In this document: positions 26,626 through 36,228 of the stretch, piece after piece
Layout: the number at the start of each line of letters is the position of its first letter
Position numbering within the stretch: position 1 is the stretch's first letter
Source of the DNA: Prochlorococcus sp. AG-409-L14
GTDB lineage: Bacteria > Cyanobacteriota > Cyanobacteriia > PCC-6307 > Cyanobiaceae
Assembly: GCA_003215545.1 (NCBI GenBank)
Contig: QCKF01000012.1
Span: forward strand, 1-42,434
Direction: 5' to 3'
Length of the DNA stretch: 42,434 bases
Made by a program: the position numbers and the translations under genes
The notes under the pieces: generated by a model
Databases searched by the model: none
Told to the model about the DNA's origin: nothing
The model's input: the letters and a program-made list of their open reading frames with translations, nothing else

Positions 26626-28212
26626 ATGTCAACACTTCAATCAGAAGCTAAACGCAAGCCTGCCATTGTCATTCTTGATTTTGGCTCACAATATTCAGAG
26701 TTAATTGCACGTCGAATTCGAGAGACCGAGGTGTATTCCTTGGTAGTGAGTTTTTCTATAAGCCTTGCAGAACTTCGGGCTCTTGCACCTAAAGGAATTA
26801 TTTTGAGTGGAGGTCCACGGTCTGTGTATGCCTCTGGTGCGCCGTTATGTGATCCAGAGATTTTTAATTTAGGTATCCCTGTACTTGGAGTTTGTTATGG
26901 GATGCAATTAATGGTTCACCTATTAGGTGGATCTGTTGAGGCTGCAACAGGTAAGGCTGAATATGGCAAGGCGCCTTTGGAAGTTGATGACCCAACAGAC
27001 TTATTAACGAATGTAGCTAGTGGTTCCACGATGTGGATGAGTCATGGAGATTCAGTGAAGCTTTTGCCTAGTGAATTTGTATCTTTAGCTCATACTTCGA
27101 ATACTCCACAAGCAGCAATTGCCTCTCATCAACGTCGTCTTTATGGCGTTCAATTTCATCCTGAAGTAGTTCATTCTACAGAGGGTATGGTGTTGATTAG
27201 GAATTTTGTTTATCATATTTGTGGTTGTGACGCTGATTGGACTACTAAAGCATTTATAACTGAAGCTACTAATCAGGTTAGAACTCAAGTTGGAAAAAAA
27301 AGAGTTCTATTGGCTTTGTCAGGTGGAGTAGATTCTTCAACATTGGCATTTTTACTTAATAAGGCGATTGGTAATCAATTGACTTGTATGTTTATTGATC
27401 AAGGTTTTATGAGGAAGGGTGAACCAGAATTCTTGATGGATTTTTTTGATAGGAAGTTTCATATTCATGTGGAATATATTAATGCGAGAGAACGTTTTAT
27501 TTCTAAGTTAAAAGGTGTTATTGATCCAGAACAAAAGAGAAAAATAATAGGCGCAGAATTTATAAGAGTTTTCGAAGAGGAAAGTGCACGATTAGGACCA
27601 TTTGATTATTTGGCACAGGGAACTCTGTATCCTGATGTTATAGAAAGTGCTGGCACAAATTTAGATTTAAAAACAGGTGAAAGAGTAGCTGTAAAGATTA
27701 AGAGCCATCATAATGTAGGTGGGTTACCTAAGGACCTGCAATTTAAATTAGTTGAGCCATTACGTAGATTATTTAAGGATGAGGTTCGAAAAGTTGGTCG
27801 TTCCTTAGGCTTGCCTGAAGAAATTGTTAGTAGGCATCCTTTCCCTGGGCCTGGCTTGGCCATAAGAATACTTGGTGAAGTTACTACTCAAAAATTGAAT
27901 TGTTTACGTGATGCTGACTTGATTGTTCGTGAGGAAATACGCAAAGCAAATTTATACCATGATATTTGGCAGGCTTTTGCTGTCTTGCTACCTGTTTGCT
28001 CAGTAGGAGTTATGGGCGATCAAAGAACTTATGCATGGCCAATTGTTCTTCGCTGTGTTTCTAGTGAGGATGGCATGACAGCGGATTGGTCTCGCTTACC
28101 ATATGAAGTATTAGAAATTATTTCTAATAGAATTGTTAATGAAGTTGATGGTGTGAATAGAGTTGTTTTAGATATTACAAGTAAGCCTCCTGGAACTATT
28201 GAGTGGGAATAG
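26626..28212 (+). CDS. guaA: GMP synthase (glutamine-hydrolysing)
   Basis: Converts XMP to GMP using glutamine ammonia and ATP. 528 residues: class I amidotransferase domain (about 1-200) with nucleophile Cys in GVCYGMQLM and His/Glu in [13 protein letters not shown]-pyrophosphatase domain with P-loop [13 protein letters not shown]; then the C-terminal dimer domain with [17 protein letters not shown] and the ending [10 protein letters not shown]. All catalytic elements are present. ATG start at 26626, 60 bases after cbiD. Confidence 0.98.
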   Translation: MSTLQSEAKRKPAIVILDFGSQYSELIARRIRETEVYSLVVSFSISLAELRALAPKGIILSGGPRSVYASGAPLCDPEIFNLGIPVLGVCYGMQLMVHLLGGSVEAATGKAEYGKAPLEVDDPTDLLTNVASGSTMWMSHGDSVKLLPSEFVSLAHTSNTPQAAIASHQRRLYGVQFHPEVVHSTEGMVLIRNFVYHICGCDADWTTKAFITEATNQVRTQVGKKRVLLALSGGVDSSTLAFLLNKAIGNQLTCMFIDQGFMRKGEPEFLMDFFDRKFHIHVEYINARERFISKLKGVIDPEQKRKIIGAEFIRVFEEESARLGPFDYLAQGTLYPDVIESAGTNLDLKTGERVAVKIKSHHNVGGLPKDLQFKLVEPLRRLFKDEVRKVGRSLGLPEEIVSRHPFPGPGLAIRILGEVTTQKLNCLRDADLIVREEIRKANLYHDIWQAFAVLLPVCSVGVMGDQRTYAWPIVLRCVSSEDGMTADWSRLPYEVLEIISNRIVNEVDGVNRVVLDITSKPPGTIEWE

Positions 28213-28706
28213 AATATCGGCATAAAACCTAGTAATAGAATGAATATCTTAGTTTCACTATGCACCTAGTTATCTTCTTTACTGTGAAATCCTATTAGAA
28301 TGGGGTTCTATATAAATCTCAAAATTTAGATGCTTTTGAGTATTCAGATAGTAATTCTAGAAACCCAGAATTGATACATTGCCATGAAGGTATTGGGATA
28401 TTTTTTTCTAATTCTTCCCAGTTCTTTAAGTTGGCTTGTGTTTTATCTTCTGGGAAATAGTTATTATATAGAGATTTAATTGGTTGTGGAACTAGGATTT
28501 TTCGCGATTTATAAGTTCTGATATTTCGCTGGTCAATTATACATCCTCCTTTTTTAGTTGTTTCTAGGCCTATTCAACTTGTAATGATCCAGAGAAAGCA
28601 TTTTTTTCATAGACATCCCTCTATTGTTAGCCTCGACTGTTATTGTCTGACTAGGGCTGGTGAATTGTATTTTTTATAGATAACCTGGTCCAGAAGCTTT
28701 AGGGTT
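28213..28706. other. Gene-poor stretch holding a broken or unusual small gene
   Basis: About 490 bases. Its centre (28319-28616, minus strand) contains coding-like sequence, listed separately. 28213-28318 and 28617-28706 show nothing recognisable; no terminator with a T-run was seen after guaA. Confidence 0.6.
28319..28616 (-). pseudogene. Frame-interrupted small gene or AUU-started ORF
   Basis: On the minus strand an ATG (28616-28614, preceded by GAGGG) opens MSMKKMLSLDHYKLNRPRNN and stops at 28554. In the frame one base further on, 28573 down to 28319 is open for 84 codons with protein-like composition (LVPQPIKSLYNNYFPEDK, NLKNWEELEKNIPIPSWQ, ending FLELLSEYSKASKF) but contains no ATG, GTG or TTG. 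Either a one-base shift has split a gene of about 95 residues, or the second part starts at an ATT (28537-28535) that has AAGGAGG exactly 7 bases upstream. I do not recognise the product. Confidence 0.5.
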
Positions 28707-29318
28707 TTGACAGTAGCCCAACAACAGGATTTTCAGCTGCAGCGTCGTTTGCAGCAGGATAGTATTCAACTCGCGGGAAAAACCGTTTACATAAACCCTT
28801 TTCTTTATTGGCGGCGATTTGACACTAATACTGATAGGTGGTTGAGGGAACCTGGACAATTAGGTGATGACCAGATCAAGCCCAATCGAAGAAGGTTTTA
28901 TCCTGAGCTTGATTGGACTTTTTTGGAGGATGAAGATAGGGCTGTAAAGGATGGAGCGGTTGAGATGTTTTTGAAGAGTCTTGAATTGATAGGAACATTT
29001 CACCCAGATTTGAATGCGGGTCAACTTCTTGAAGTTGAGCGCAAGATGGCAGTGACTAAGAAACGTGCCTTTGAAAGATGGGTAGAAAAGTCTTTTCGAC
29101 GTCGATTAAAAGAAGAATCTCGTGAAAGGAATCGATTTGCTCGTGAAAGATCATGGAGGACAGTTCGCGAATGGGTTTCTTTGGACACAACTCGTCAAGC
29201 AGTAGGCCCATTGGTTGGATTGTTAGTTTTGGTAGGTTTTGGTGGATGGTCTATGGGTGTTTCAAGTGTCCAATGTCCACCATTTATGATGCCTACGGAG
29301 CAAACTGGACTTAAATAG
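28707..29318 (+). CDS. Conserved-looking protein with C-terminal membrane span
   Basis: 203 residues from a TTG at 28707. The first 160 residues are charged and helical, with aromatic motifs INPFLYWRRFDTNTDRWLRE and FYPELDWTFLEDEDRAVKDG and a highly basic region (KKRAFERWVEKSFRRRLKEE). One hydrophobic segment (AVGPLVGLLVLVGFGGWSMG) lies near the C terminus, so the protein is probably tail-anchored or has a cytosolic N domain. Function unknown. Followed 17 bases later by another small gene and then a PBP2 gene, suggesting an envelope or division link by context only. Confidence 0.7.
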   Translation: MTVAQQQDFQLQRRLQQDSIQLAGKTVYINPFLYWRRFDTNTDRWLREPGQLGDDQIKPNRRRFYPELDWTFLEDEDRAVKDGAVEMFLKSLELIGTFHPDLNAGQLLEVERKMAVTKKRAFERWVEKSFRRRLKEESRERNRFARERSWRTVREWVSLDTTRQAVGPLVGLLVLVGFGGWSMGVSSVQCPPFMMPTEQTGLK

Positions 29319-29335
29319 ATTTTTCAGAGGCTTTT

Positions 29336-29713
29336 ATGGCCGATGATCCTTTTGAAAAGTTGCATCTTGCATTTATGCAGGAAGTGCTTCCTGTGAGTTT
29401 GGCAATGTTGGATAGAGCAAAGCAGGGTGGACCTAGCAAAGTTGTTGAAGTTTTTACTTCTTCGAATGAGCCGTTTCAAGATTTACGATCAGAGGGAGAT
29501 GCTTCTGCGCAAAAATTAAGGCAGCAACTTGATGAGATTCGCCCAGGACTTGGTAATCCAATAATGCCAGTCAATGTTGAAGTAGATAACTTAGAGGTTT
29601 CTAATGAAGATTTACTTGAGAAGGATTCTTTAGTTCAGGTTTTGGAAAGAATTCAAATAAATTTAGAAGCTCTTGAAAAATGTCTAGAGGATGATTCAAA
29701 TTCTGTAAATTGA
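29336..29713 (+). CDS. Small soluble protein upstream of PBP2, unknown function
   Basis: 125 residues beginning MADDPFEKLHLAFMQEVLPV, helical, with a middle loop (EIRPGLGNPIMPVNVEVDN) and a C-terminal coil (LVQVLERIQINLEALEKCLE). No signal or membrane segment. It lies between a tail-anchored unknown and the PBP2 gene; its stop overlaps a possible TTG start of that gene (TTGA). The tight packing suggests a functional link to cell-wall synthesis, but nothing in the protein itself shows that. Confidence 0.7.
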   Translation: MADDPFEKLHLAFMQEVLPVSLAMLDRAKQGGPSKVVEVFTSSNEPFQDLRSEGDASAQKLRQQLDEIRPGLGNPIMPVNVEVDNLEVSNEDLLEKDSLVQVLERIQINLEALEKCLEDDSNSVN

Positions 29714-29721
29714 TCAATTCA

Positions 29722-31527
29722 ATGAGACGTAAACGAGTTCATCTAGATGCGAATCAAAAACGAACAGTTGGTTTGATTAATCAACCTTCTCTTTTCTTGG
29801 GATTGGTTATTATTTTTTTCGGAGCTATGGTACTTCGATTGTTTTGGTTGCAAATAATTAAAGGAACTTATTTCTCTAAACTTTCTGATGAAAACCGTAT
29901 TCGATTGGTTTCAAGAGCACCTGTCAGAGGAAAATTATTAGATCGTAATGGTAGGATTTTAGCTGATAGTAAGCTTGCATATACACTTTCTATTCAGCCA
30001 CGACTGGTTAATAAAAACTCATGGCCTGAATTAAGTAAAAACTTATCTAACTTGCTTGAAATACCAATTCAACAGTTGGAACTAAAATATGCAAAAGGAG
30101 TACAATCTGATCCTTTCAGAATTATTTTAGCTAGGAATTTGAGCCGCGAACAGGTTATTCGCTTTAAGGAAGTTGAGCAGACTCTTCATGGTTCACAGGT
30201 AGATGTTGAGATTATTCGCTATTACCCTTATGGGACTCTTGCTGCACATGTTTTAGGGTATACACAACCAATTACTCGGGCAGAATTTCTGCGTCTATCA
30301 AGTAAGGGTTACAGAATTAGAGACCGCATAGGTAGAACAGGCGTAGAAGCAGCTTATGAGTTGCATTTACGAGGAGAATGGGGTGGTGAAATGCTTGAGG
30401 TAGATGCAATTGGTGATATTCAGAGAAGTATAGGTTTTAAGCCTCCAGTTGCAGGTCAAGATCTTGTTTTGACTATTGATCTTGATTTACAAAGAGCAGC
30501 TGAGAAGGCTTTGGCAGATAAGAAGGCAGGAGCAATTGTGGCTATAGATCCTCGAACAGGCGCAATCATGGCTATGGCAAGTAGGCCTAATTATGATCCA
30601 AACTTTTTTTCAAAACCTATAATGCCACAAAAACAGTACGACAAATTATTTTTTTCATCACAATTGCCTCTTTTTAGTAGAGCTATTAATTCTTATGACC
30701 CAGGCAGTACATGGAAACCTGTGACAGCAATAGCTGGTATGGAGAGTGGTAAGTTTCCCGCTGATGTTCGCTTATCTACTGCTCCATGCCTGAAGTATGG
30801 AAGTCATTGTTTTCGTGAACATAATGGGAAAGGTTTTGGTGTGATTGGTTATGAAGATGCACTTCGTGTTTCAAGTAATACTTTTTTCTATCAGGTTGGA
30901 GTAGGTGTTGGCTCTAAGGCGTTATATGACTCTGCGAAAAAATTAGGATTTGATTCTTTGACAGGGATTGAAATTAGTTTTGAAGAAAGTAAAGGTCTTG
31001 TAGGTAATGAAGAATGGGCTGCAAAAGGACGAGGTTGGGGAGAGCCAGGACAAACTCCATGGCAACCTGAAGATATTGCAAGTGCGTCTATAGGACAGGC
31101 TGTAGTTCAGATTACGCCACTGCAATTGGCTAGGGCTTACGCAGTTTTTGCGAATGGTGGTTATTTGATTACTCCGCATCTTGCAACATTTAATCAAGAT
31201 TGGACTAGTCCGGAATATCGGAAAAAAGTAGATATACAAACTTCTACCTTAGAAACAGTGAGACGTGGCTTGAGAAAAGTGATCGAGTCAGGAACTGGAT
31301 CAAGATTGACAATTGATGCCAATAATCTTCCTCCATCTGCAGGTAAAACCGGAACAGCTGAAGATAGTACTGGTGGAGCAGATCATGCATGGTTTGTTTG
31401 CTTTGCTCCATATGAATCTAGTGATATCGTAATTGTTGCTTTCGCTCAGAACACACCAGGTGGTGGGTCTGTCCATGCTTTACCTATGGCACGACGAGTT
31501 CTAGAGGCGTGGCAAAATCAAAGATGA
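29722..31527 (+). CDS. mrdA: Penicillin-binding protein 2 (class B transpeptidase)
   Basis: D,D-transpeptidase that cross-links peptidoglycan, elongation type. One N-terminal membrane span (LFLGLVIIFFGAMVLRLFWL), a dimerisation domain with APVRGKLLDRNGRILADS, and the transpeptidase domain with SxxK in SYDPGSTWKPVTA, SxN in VSSNTFFYQ and KTG in AGKTGTAED. About 601 residues. I use the ATG at 29722; a TTG at 29710 overlapping the previous stop would add four residues. MrdA rather than FtsI fits the length and NYDPNFF segment, but the two are close. Confidence 0.9.
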   Translation: MRRKRVHLDANQKRTVGLINQPSLFLGLVIIFFGAMVLRLFWLQIIKGTYFSKLSDENRIRLVSRAPVRGKLLDRNGRILADSKLAYTLSIQPRLVNKNSWPELSKNLSNLLEIPIQQLELKYAKGVQSDPFRIILARNLSREQVIRFKEVEQTLHGSQVDVEIIRYYPYGTLAAHVLGYTQPITRAEFLRLSSKGYRIRDRIGRTGVEAAYELHLRGEWGGEMLEVDAIGDIQRSIGFKPPVAGQDLVLTIDLDLQRAAEKALADKKAGAIVAIDPRTGAIMAMASRPNYDPNFFSKPIMPQKQYDKLFFSSQLPLFSRAINSYDPGSTWKPVTAIAGMESGKFPADVRLSTAPCLKYGSHCFREHNGKGFGVIGYEDALRVSSNTFFYQVGVGVGSKALYDSAKKLGFDSLTGIEISFEESKGLVGNEEWAAKGRGWGEPGQTPWQPEDIASASIGQAVVQITPLQLARAYAVFANGGYLITPHLATFNQDWTSPEYRKKVDIQTSTLETVRRGLRKVIESGTGSRLTIDANNLPPSAGKTGTAEDSTGGADHAWFVCFAPYESSDIVIVAFAQNTPGGGSVHALPMARRVLEAWQNQR

Positions 31528-31555
31528 TGCCATAAAGGAAGATTTTGAAAAATAT

Positions 31556-31762
31556 TTAGGCTACTTGTTTAAATGTAATTTCTTCAGAAAGCTTTTTATC
31601 TAATAGGTTTTTAACTTCATTTAATGAACAAGCTTTTGTTCTAAAAGGTAGTAAGACCATTGGGCTCCTTTCAGGGCGTACCAACCAACTTTGGTTTGGC
31701 TGCTCCAAAAGTAGAAAACCTCGATACCGAATAGCTATTAATTGGCTTGTTTTAAATCCCAT
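31556..31762 (-). CDS. Small conserved-looking protein, unknown function
   Basis: 68 residues, ATG at 31762. The sequence RGFLLLEQPNQSWLVRPERS followed by PMVLLPFRTKACSLNEVKNL looks like a compact two-strand plus helix fold and is the sort of sequence conserved across picocyanobacteria; I recall related short proteins but no function. One Cys, no membrane segment. It converges with the PBP2 gene (28-base gap). A 240-base AT-rich stretch upstream contains nothing I can recognise. Confidence 0.65.
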   Translation of the reverse strand: MGFKTSQLIAIRYRGFLLLEQPNQSWLVRPERSPMVLLPFRTKACSLNEVKNLLDKKLSEEITFKQVA

Positions 31763-32002
31763 TGAAAATGCAAATTTACAATCGATATCCTACATATTTC
31801 ACACCACAATATATGGTGTGTCTTCTAAATACTAAGATTCTTTATGCATAATGTGTCTGGAGTGTTGTTTTCGCTACAAAAGCCTTTCAATTCTATCGAT
31901 TTCCTGCTTTTTAAGCAGAGGAATAATGTATAAACCGATATTTTGCCTTGCTTCTCATTTTTTAAATATGCTATATATAGCGTCTTTGGCCTGTTTGTGT
32001 CT

Positions 32003-32530
32003 TTATTGAAGTTTTAATTGCTTCATTTGCATTAGACGCCCTAAGAGATCTTGTATTGATTGATCTTTTGCTGGCTTGCTGTAGTTGCTCAAAAGTTGAC
32101 GCCCAACAACTTGTGCTCCTAGATGCGTAAGTTGTATACGAAGTGACAACAGTAACTCCATCCCTCCTCCACCGGAGAAAGTTGATATTGCTATAGGCCT
32201 TCCATTGAATAAATTTCTGAAATCCTCCTCTTGTACAGAAAGCCAAGCTAATGCACTGGTGAATACAGGTGGAATAGATCCGTTGTATTCAGGTGCGCAG
32301 ATTACCCATCTGGGTATTTTCGTGATGTCATTGTTGAGTTGATGAACAATGGATGGTATGCCACTAGAGGCATGAGTTCTAGGATTATATAAAGGTAGAT
32401 CTAAGGTGGTTAAGTCAATTAATTTTGTTTGATTCCCTAGTTCTTTTCCAATTCGTATAAATCGTTCAGCCAGTTTCAGATTTTCACCATTACTGGCGGT
32501 AATAACTAGAAGATGCTTTGAGTAGTCCAT
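32003..32530 (-). CDS. NADPH-dependent FMN reductase family protein
   Basis: 175 residues of the flavodoxin-like NADPH:FMN reductase fold. An N-terminal LLVITASNGENLKLAERF phosphate-binding loop replaces the usual GSxRxxS; CAPEYNGSIPPVFTSALAWL is the family's flavin-contact signature, and PIAISTFSGGGG follows. Likely reduces FMN or quinones. Located 33 bases downstream of the flv1 gene in the same direction, so it may supply or maintain flavin for the diflavin proteins (inference). Confidence 0.87.
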   Translation of the reverse strand: MDYSKHLLVITASNGENLKLAERFIRIGKELGNQTKLIDLTTLDLPLYNPRTHASSGIPSIVHQLNNDITKIPRWVICAPEYNGSIPPVFTSALAWLSVQEEDFRNLFNGRPIAISTFSGGGGMELLLSLRIQLTHLGAQVVGRQLLSNYSKPAKDQSIQDLLGRLMQMKQLKLQ

Positions 32531-32563
32531 TGGTTGGATGATTTAGGTTTGAGAGGGCAATGG

Positions 32564-34399
32564 TTAATAGTTAGCTCCAGTTCGTCGATGATGTACTGCA
32601 GTCATACCTTCTTTGTCTAGAACTTTCCCATGTTTGATTTCTGCATAAATCAGCCAATGATCCCCACATTCCATTCGTTGGTTAACGCATCCTTCAAGCC
32701 ATGCCAACGCATCTGGAAGGATAAGTTGCCTATTGGGACTTTCTTCAAGATTAAGATCTTTAAAGCGATTTTCTCCTGGTGCAAAAGGTTTAAGGAAGCG
32801 TTGCATAAGATTTTTGTGATGCCCCGATGCGAGCACATTCAGAGCAAAGTAATTGTTTTTATGAAGAAGGACTTCTACAGCTCGCTCTTTAGCTACTGCA
32901 ATTGTCAAACCTAGTGGCTTGAAGCTGGCTTGACTAATCCAACTTGCCACCATCGCTCCTGTTAAAGAGTCCTCCCCTTCTCCTTGTTTGACTGTGAGAA
33001 TGCAAAGTGATCCAATTACTCTACCTAATGCGACTATTGCTGGATCACTACGACTAGTAGTAATACCTCCCTTCGCACGTCGTTGGTTTTGCTTTTGCTT
33101 GTTTATAAGAGTTCTGCCAAAACGTATTCCAGTTTCTTCAAGGGTTTTGATCATTCCTTTATCTGGACTGAATTTAATTTTGATTGGTTCAAAGCCAAAG
33201 ACAAACCCTCCATCATTTAATTTATTTTCTAGAAGATCAATAGCTTCGCCACTCCATCCATAACTTCCAAAAATTCCCACTGGCTTTTGTCTATCGCCTT
33301 CTGCGAGCAGGGTTCCAAGGGCTGAGACTATAGGAGTGGGTGCATGTCCACCCAATGTTGGTGATCCAATTAGATAAGCATCAGCTTTTCTTATTTCTTG
33401 CATTAATTCATTGGCTGATGTGAACTCACAATTAAGACTTTTGATACGAGCTCCCGTACGGTTGACCCCATTCGCAAGTGCATCAGCTATTGCTGCGGTA
33501 TTTCCATAGGCACTGGCATATAGCAATATCACATTAGGAGTTGAGATTGCTTTTCTTTCACCCCATCTTTGATAGTCGTTTAATAAACTGCGCCAACTTG
33601 ATTCTATTGCGGGCCCATGCCCTGGAGCTACAGTTTGTATGTCTAATTCTTCAAGTCGTTCAACTATTCCATTGACCTGACTTGCCATTGGTGCCATCAA
33701 GCAGTCAAAGTAATGTCGCCTATCTTCTTCTGTAGAGCTACTAGTTTTTTCAGACCAAGCATCTGTGCAAAGATGTGCACCAAAAAATTTATCACTCATA
33801 AGTAGACCTTGATTTCTTTCGAAGACAATTAGACCACCTGGCCACCTAGCAGTTGGTGCAGGCATTAATGTGAATTCATAGTCATCTTCGAAGGTGATAT
33901 TTTGTTCTTTCTTGATAATAAGAAGATTAGGAATAGGGGGTATGTTTTCTTCTTGTGAGTTTGGTTGATCTCTACTAGGCTTTTTTCTATTCCATAGATC
34001 TTGCAGCAATTTAGCTCCAGGATTTGTAATTATAATTGTTATGTCCGGATAAACTTTTGCCAAGTTTCTAAGCAAAGCTATTCGATTTGGATTGATATGT
34101 CCAACTATTATCGACAATTTTTTGGTTCCTTTTGGCAAAGTAGCGTGCAAGGCTGGTAAGAAAACCTCGCTATATGTCTCGCCAGGAGGATGTATTAATA
34201 ACGGAGTATTTCTTTTAGAAGATGATTCAGATGAGAACAAAAGAAAGGAATTAGCTGTACTTCCTCTTTCTAGTCCGTATTCGATCTCAAATCGAATTCT
34301 TTTAGGGCTGAGGCTTCTAAGACTAATAAAGCTTTCATCTATAGGAATTGATATAACTCTTTTAGGACTTTGAGAGTTTTGAAGTGGGAGTTGTGTCAT
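32564..34399 (-). CDS. flv1: Flavodiiron protein, Flv1 type
   Basis: 611 residues in the cyanobacterial three-domain order: lactamase-like domain (about 1-280), flavodoxin domain with LLYASAYGNTAAIADALA, and C-terminal NAD(P)H:flavin reductase domain (RVIGSLCILTVKQ to the end). The di-iron ligand positions are substituted: the HxExDH stretch reads HINPNR (residues 101-106), the later His is Arg in TARWPG and the Asp is Lys in SDKFFG. That loss is the hallmark of Flv1-like partners, which pair with Flv3 for light-driven reduction of O2 to water. Starts with a one-base overlap of the flv3 stop. Confidence 0.92.
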   Translation of the reverse strand: MTQLPLQNSQSPKRVISIPIDESFISLRSLSPKRIRFEIEYGLERGSTANSFLLFSSESSSKRNTPLLIHPPGETYSEVFLPALHATLPKGTKKLSIIVGHINPNRIALLRNLAKVYPDITIIITNPGAKLLQDLWNRKKPSRDQPNSQEENIPPIPNLLIIKKEQNITFEDDYEFTLMPAPTARWPGGLIVFERNQGLLMSDKFFGAHLCTDAWSEKTSSSTEEDRRHYFDCLMAPMASQVNGIVERLEELDIQTVAPGHGPAIESSWRSLLNDYQRWGERKAISTPNVILLYASAYGNTAAIADALANGVNRTGARIKSLNCEFTSANELMQEIRKADAYLIGSPTLGGHAPTPIVSALGTLLAEGDRQKPVGIFGSYGWSGEAIDLLENKLNDGGFVFGFEPIKIKFSPDKGMIKTLEETGIRFGRTLINKQKQNQRRAKGGITTSRSDPAIVALGRVIGSLCILTVKQGEGEDSLTGAMVASWISQASFKPLGLTIAVAKERAVEVLLHKNNYFALNVLASGHHKNLMQRFLKPFAPGENRFKDLNLEESPNRQLILPDALAWLEGCVNQRMECGDHWLIYAEIKHGKVLDKEGMTAVHHRRTGANY

Positions 34400-36174
34400 T
34401 AATAATTACTTCCAACTTTACGATGATGTACAGCTGTTTTTGCTTCAGCATCCGATACTTTTCCTTCTTCAACTACTGCATAAATAATCCAATGATCAGA
34501 TGTCTCTAATCTTTGTTTTACTTGGCAGCCAAGAAAAGCTAGGGCATCACTCAGTACAGGACCTCCTTTAGCTAGATCTTCAAAATATTCTACGCCTTGA
34601 AAACGATCTGCTCCTGGTGGAAATCTTTTGAGAAATTGACGTAGCAATGGCTGATAATTATTTTCTTTGAGAATATTTACTACGAAACGATCACCAACTT
34701 GCATTAATGCTTCAATAGCACGATCTTTAGCTACAGCGACCGTAAGACCAGGGGGCTCAAAGCTAGCTTGACTTACCCAGCTTGCAATCATTGCACTACG
34801 ACGCTTGTTCTCTCCGTCTTTTTGGCTAGCTGTAATTACATATAAACCTCCACTAATACGCCCCATTGCTTTAGTAAGCTCTCCATCTAAATTTTTAATT
34901 GCGATAATATTTTCTTTCCGATTTAATATTTGCCCTAGATCTGTACCAGCTTCCTCAAATTGTTGGAAGATGTTGCCATCTGGTGTTTTTTTAACTCGCA
35001 AAGGTTGAAACGCTTCTTTTTGTCCAAGGCTTTGCAGTTGGTTTACAACTACATCAATAGGCTCATCACTTTTTCCATATGCATCATAAGCACCTACCCA
35101 TTGGCTTTTCTTAAGTGCAGCAAGGATAGTGCCAATAGAACGTTGTAAATCTGCATCAGGTTCACTTGGCCATGTTGGAATCACTACTGCATTCGCTTCT
35201 CCAATAAGGGCGCTTAATTCCTGAAGATCCGATCCTTGTATGTCGACTAGTTGTACTTGTGTTTCAGCTTTGCCGATGCCATGTGCAATTGCTTGACTGA
35301 GCTGATCGCAGAAACCATATTGACTTATATAGCAAACAGCTACATATTTAGAGCCTTTGTTATTTTGAGTGCTCCATTTTTGATAATTTTCTAACCATAG
35401 TGAGAGATGATTCTTTAGTATTGGCCCGTGTCCAACTGCAATTGTTTCAATACTTGGTAACTTACCAATTCTTTTTAGAGCTTGAATAACACTTCTAGAA
35501 TTTGGTCCCATGAGACAATCGTAATAGAAACGAAAATCAGATTCTATATTTTTTGGATAAAGGTCATACATATCATTTGAGCAATAGTGCATACCAAATG
35601 CATCACACGTATATAGAATATTCGTCCCATGATCAAAGGAAAAGATTGTATCTGGCCAATGTAGATTAGGAGCACTAATGAATTCAATATTGTGTTCAAT
35701 ACCTGTTGATTTATTAGTGCCAAGGTTTAAATAGTCACCACTTTTGACAGCCTGAGACTTAAAACTTCTATGTAGTTGGTTTTCTAAAAACTTGATAGCA
35801 ACCTTTGAAGCATGAATTTCAATATTGGGGTTTAGTTCAAGTAAATCACCAATAAGTCCAGAATGATCAGGTTCCGTATGACTTACAATTAAGTAATTTA
35901 TAAGAAGAGGATCAATTTGTTTTTTAAGTTCATTTAACCAATCAGCTTTGAATTTTTGATGACTTGTGTCAATAAGTGCATTCTTTTGTCCTTGTATTAA
36001 AAAGCTGTTGTATGTGGTTCCATTACGTAGGCCAAATTCAATATCAAAGCGACTACGATCCCAATCTAAAGAGCGGATTGTAGTTGTATCTTCACCAATG
36101 GAATTGCATTGAAGTGAAAGTCGTGCTTTTCCCTGGGGATCTCTAGCTGTTTTCTCAGAGTCATTAATCTTCAT
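34399..36174 (-). CDS. flv3: Flavodiiron protein, Flv3 type
   Basis: About 591 residues, same three domains as its neighbour. The di-iron site is intact: HTEPDH, then the His in LHWPD, the Asp in TCDAFG and the His in VGHGP. Flavodoxin part CYISQYGFCDQLSQAIAHG, reductase part RISGGLYVITASQKDG. Together with the adjacent Flv1-type protein this makes the photoprotective Mehler-like pair that accepts electrons from photosystem I side. The ATG at 36174 is used; a TTG at 36183 is in frame. Upstream of flv1 and overlapping it by one base (TAATG). Confidence 0.93.
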   Translation of the reverse strand: MKINDSEKTARDPQGKARLSLQCNSIGEDTTTIRSLDWDRSRFDIEFGLRNGTTYNSFLIQGQKNALIDTSHQKFKADWLNELKKQIDPLLINYLIVSHTEPDHSGLIGDLLELNPNIEIHASKVAIKFLENQLHRSFKSQAVKSGDYLNLGTNKSTGIEHNIEFISAPNLHWPDTIFSFDHGTNILYTCDAFGMHYCSNDMYDLYPKNIESDFRFYYDCLMGPNSRSVIQALKRIGKLPSIETIAVGHGPILKNHLSLWLENYQKWSTQNNKGSKYVAVCYISQYGFCDQLSQAIAHGIGKAETQVQLVDIQGSDLQELSALIGEANAVVIPTWPSEPDADLQRSIGTILAALKKSQWVGAYDAYGKSDEPIDVVVNQLQSLGQKEAFQPLRVKKTPDGNIFQQFEEAGTDLGQILNRKENIIAIKNLDGELTKAMGRISGGLYVITASQKDGENKRRSAMIASWVSQASFEPPGLTVAVAKDRAIEALMQVGDRFVVNILKENNYQPLLRQFLKRFPPGADRFQGVEYFEDLAKGGPVLSDALAFLGCQVKQRLETSDHWIIYAVVEEGKVSDAEAKTAVHHRKVGSNY

Positions 36175-36228
36175 GGACCTCAAGTTGATATTTCATAACT
36201 TTAGGTTGTATTTCTTTTAAAAGTGGAT

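Noticed and set aside
28029-28265. Minus-strand frame across the guaA 3' end
   Set aside because: Mostly antisense to conserved guaA sequence; the residual part has no family-like features.
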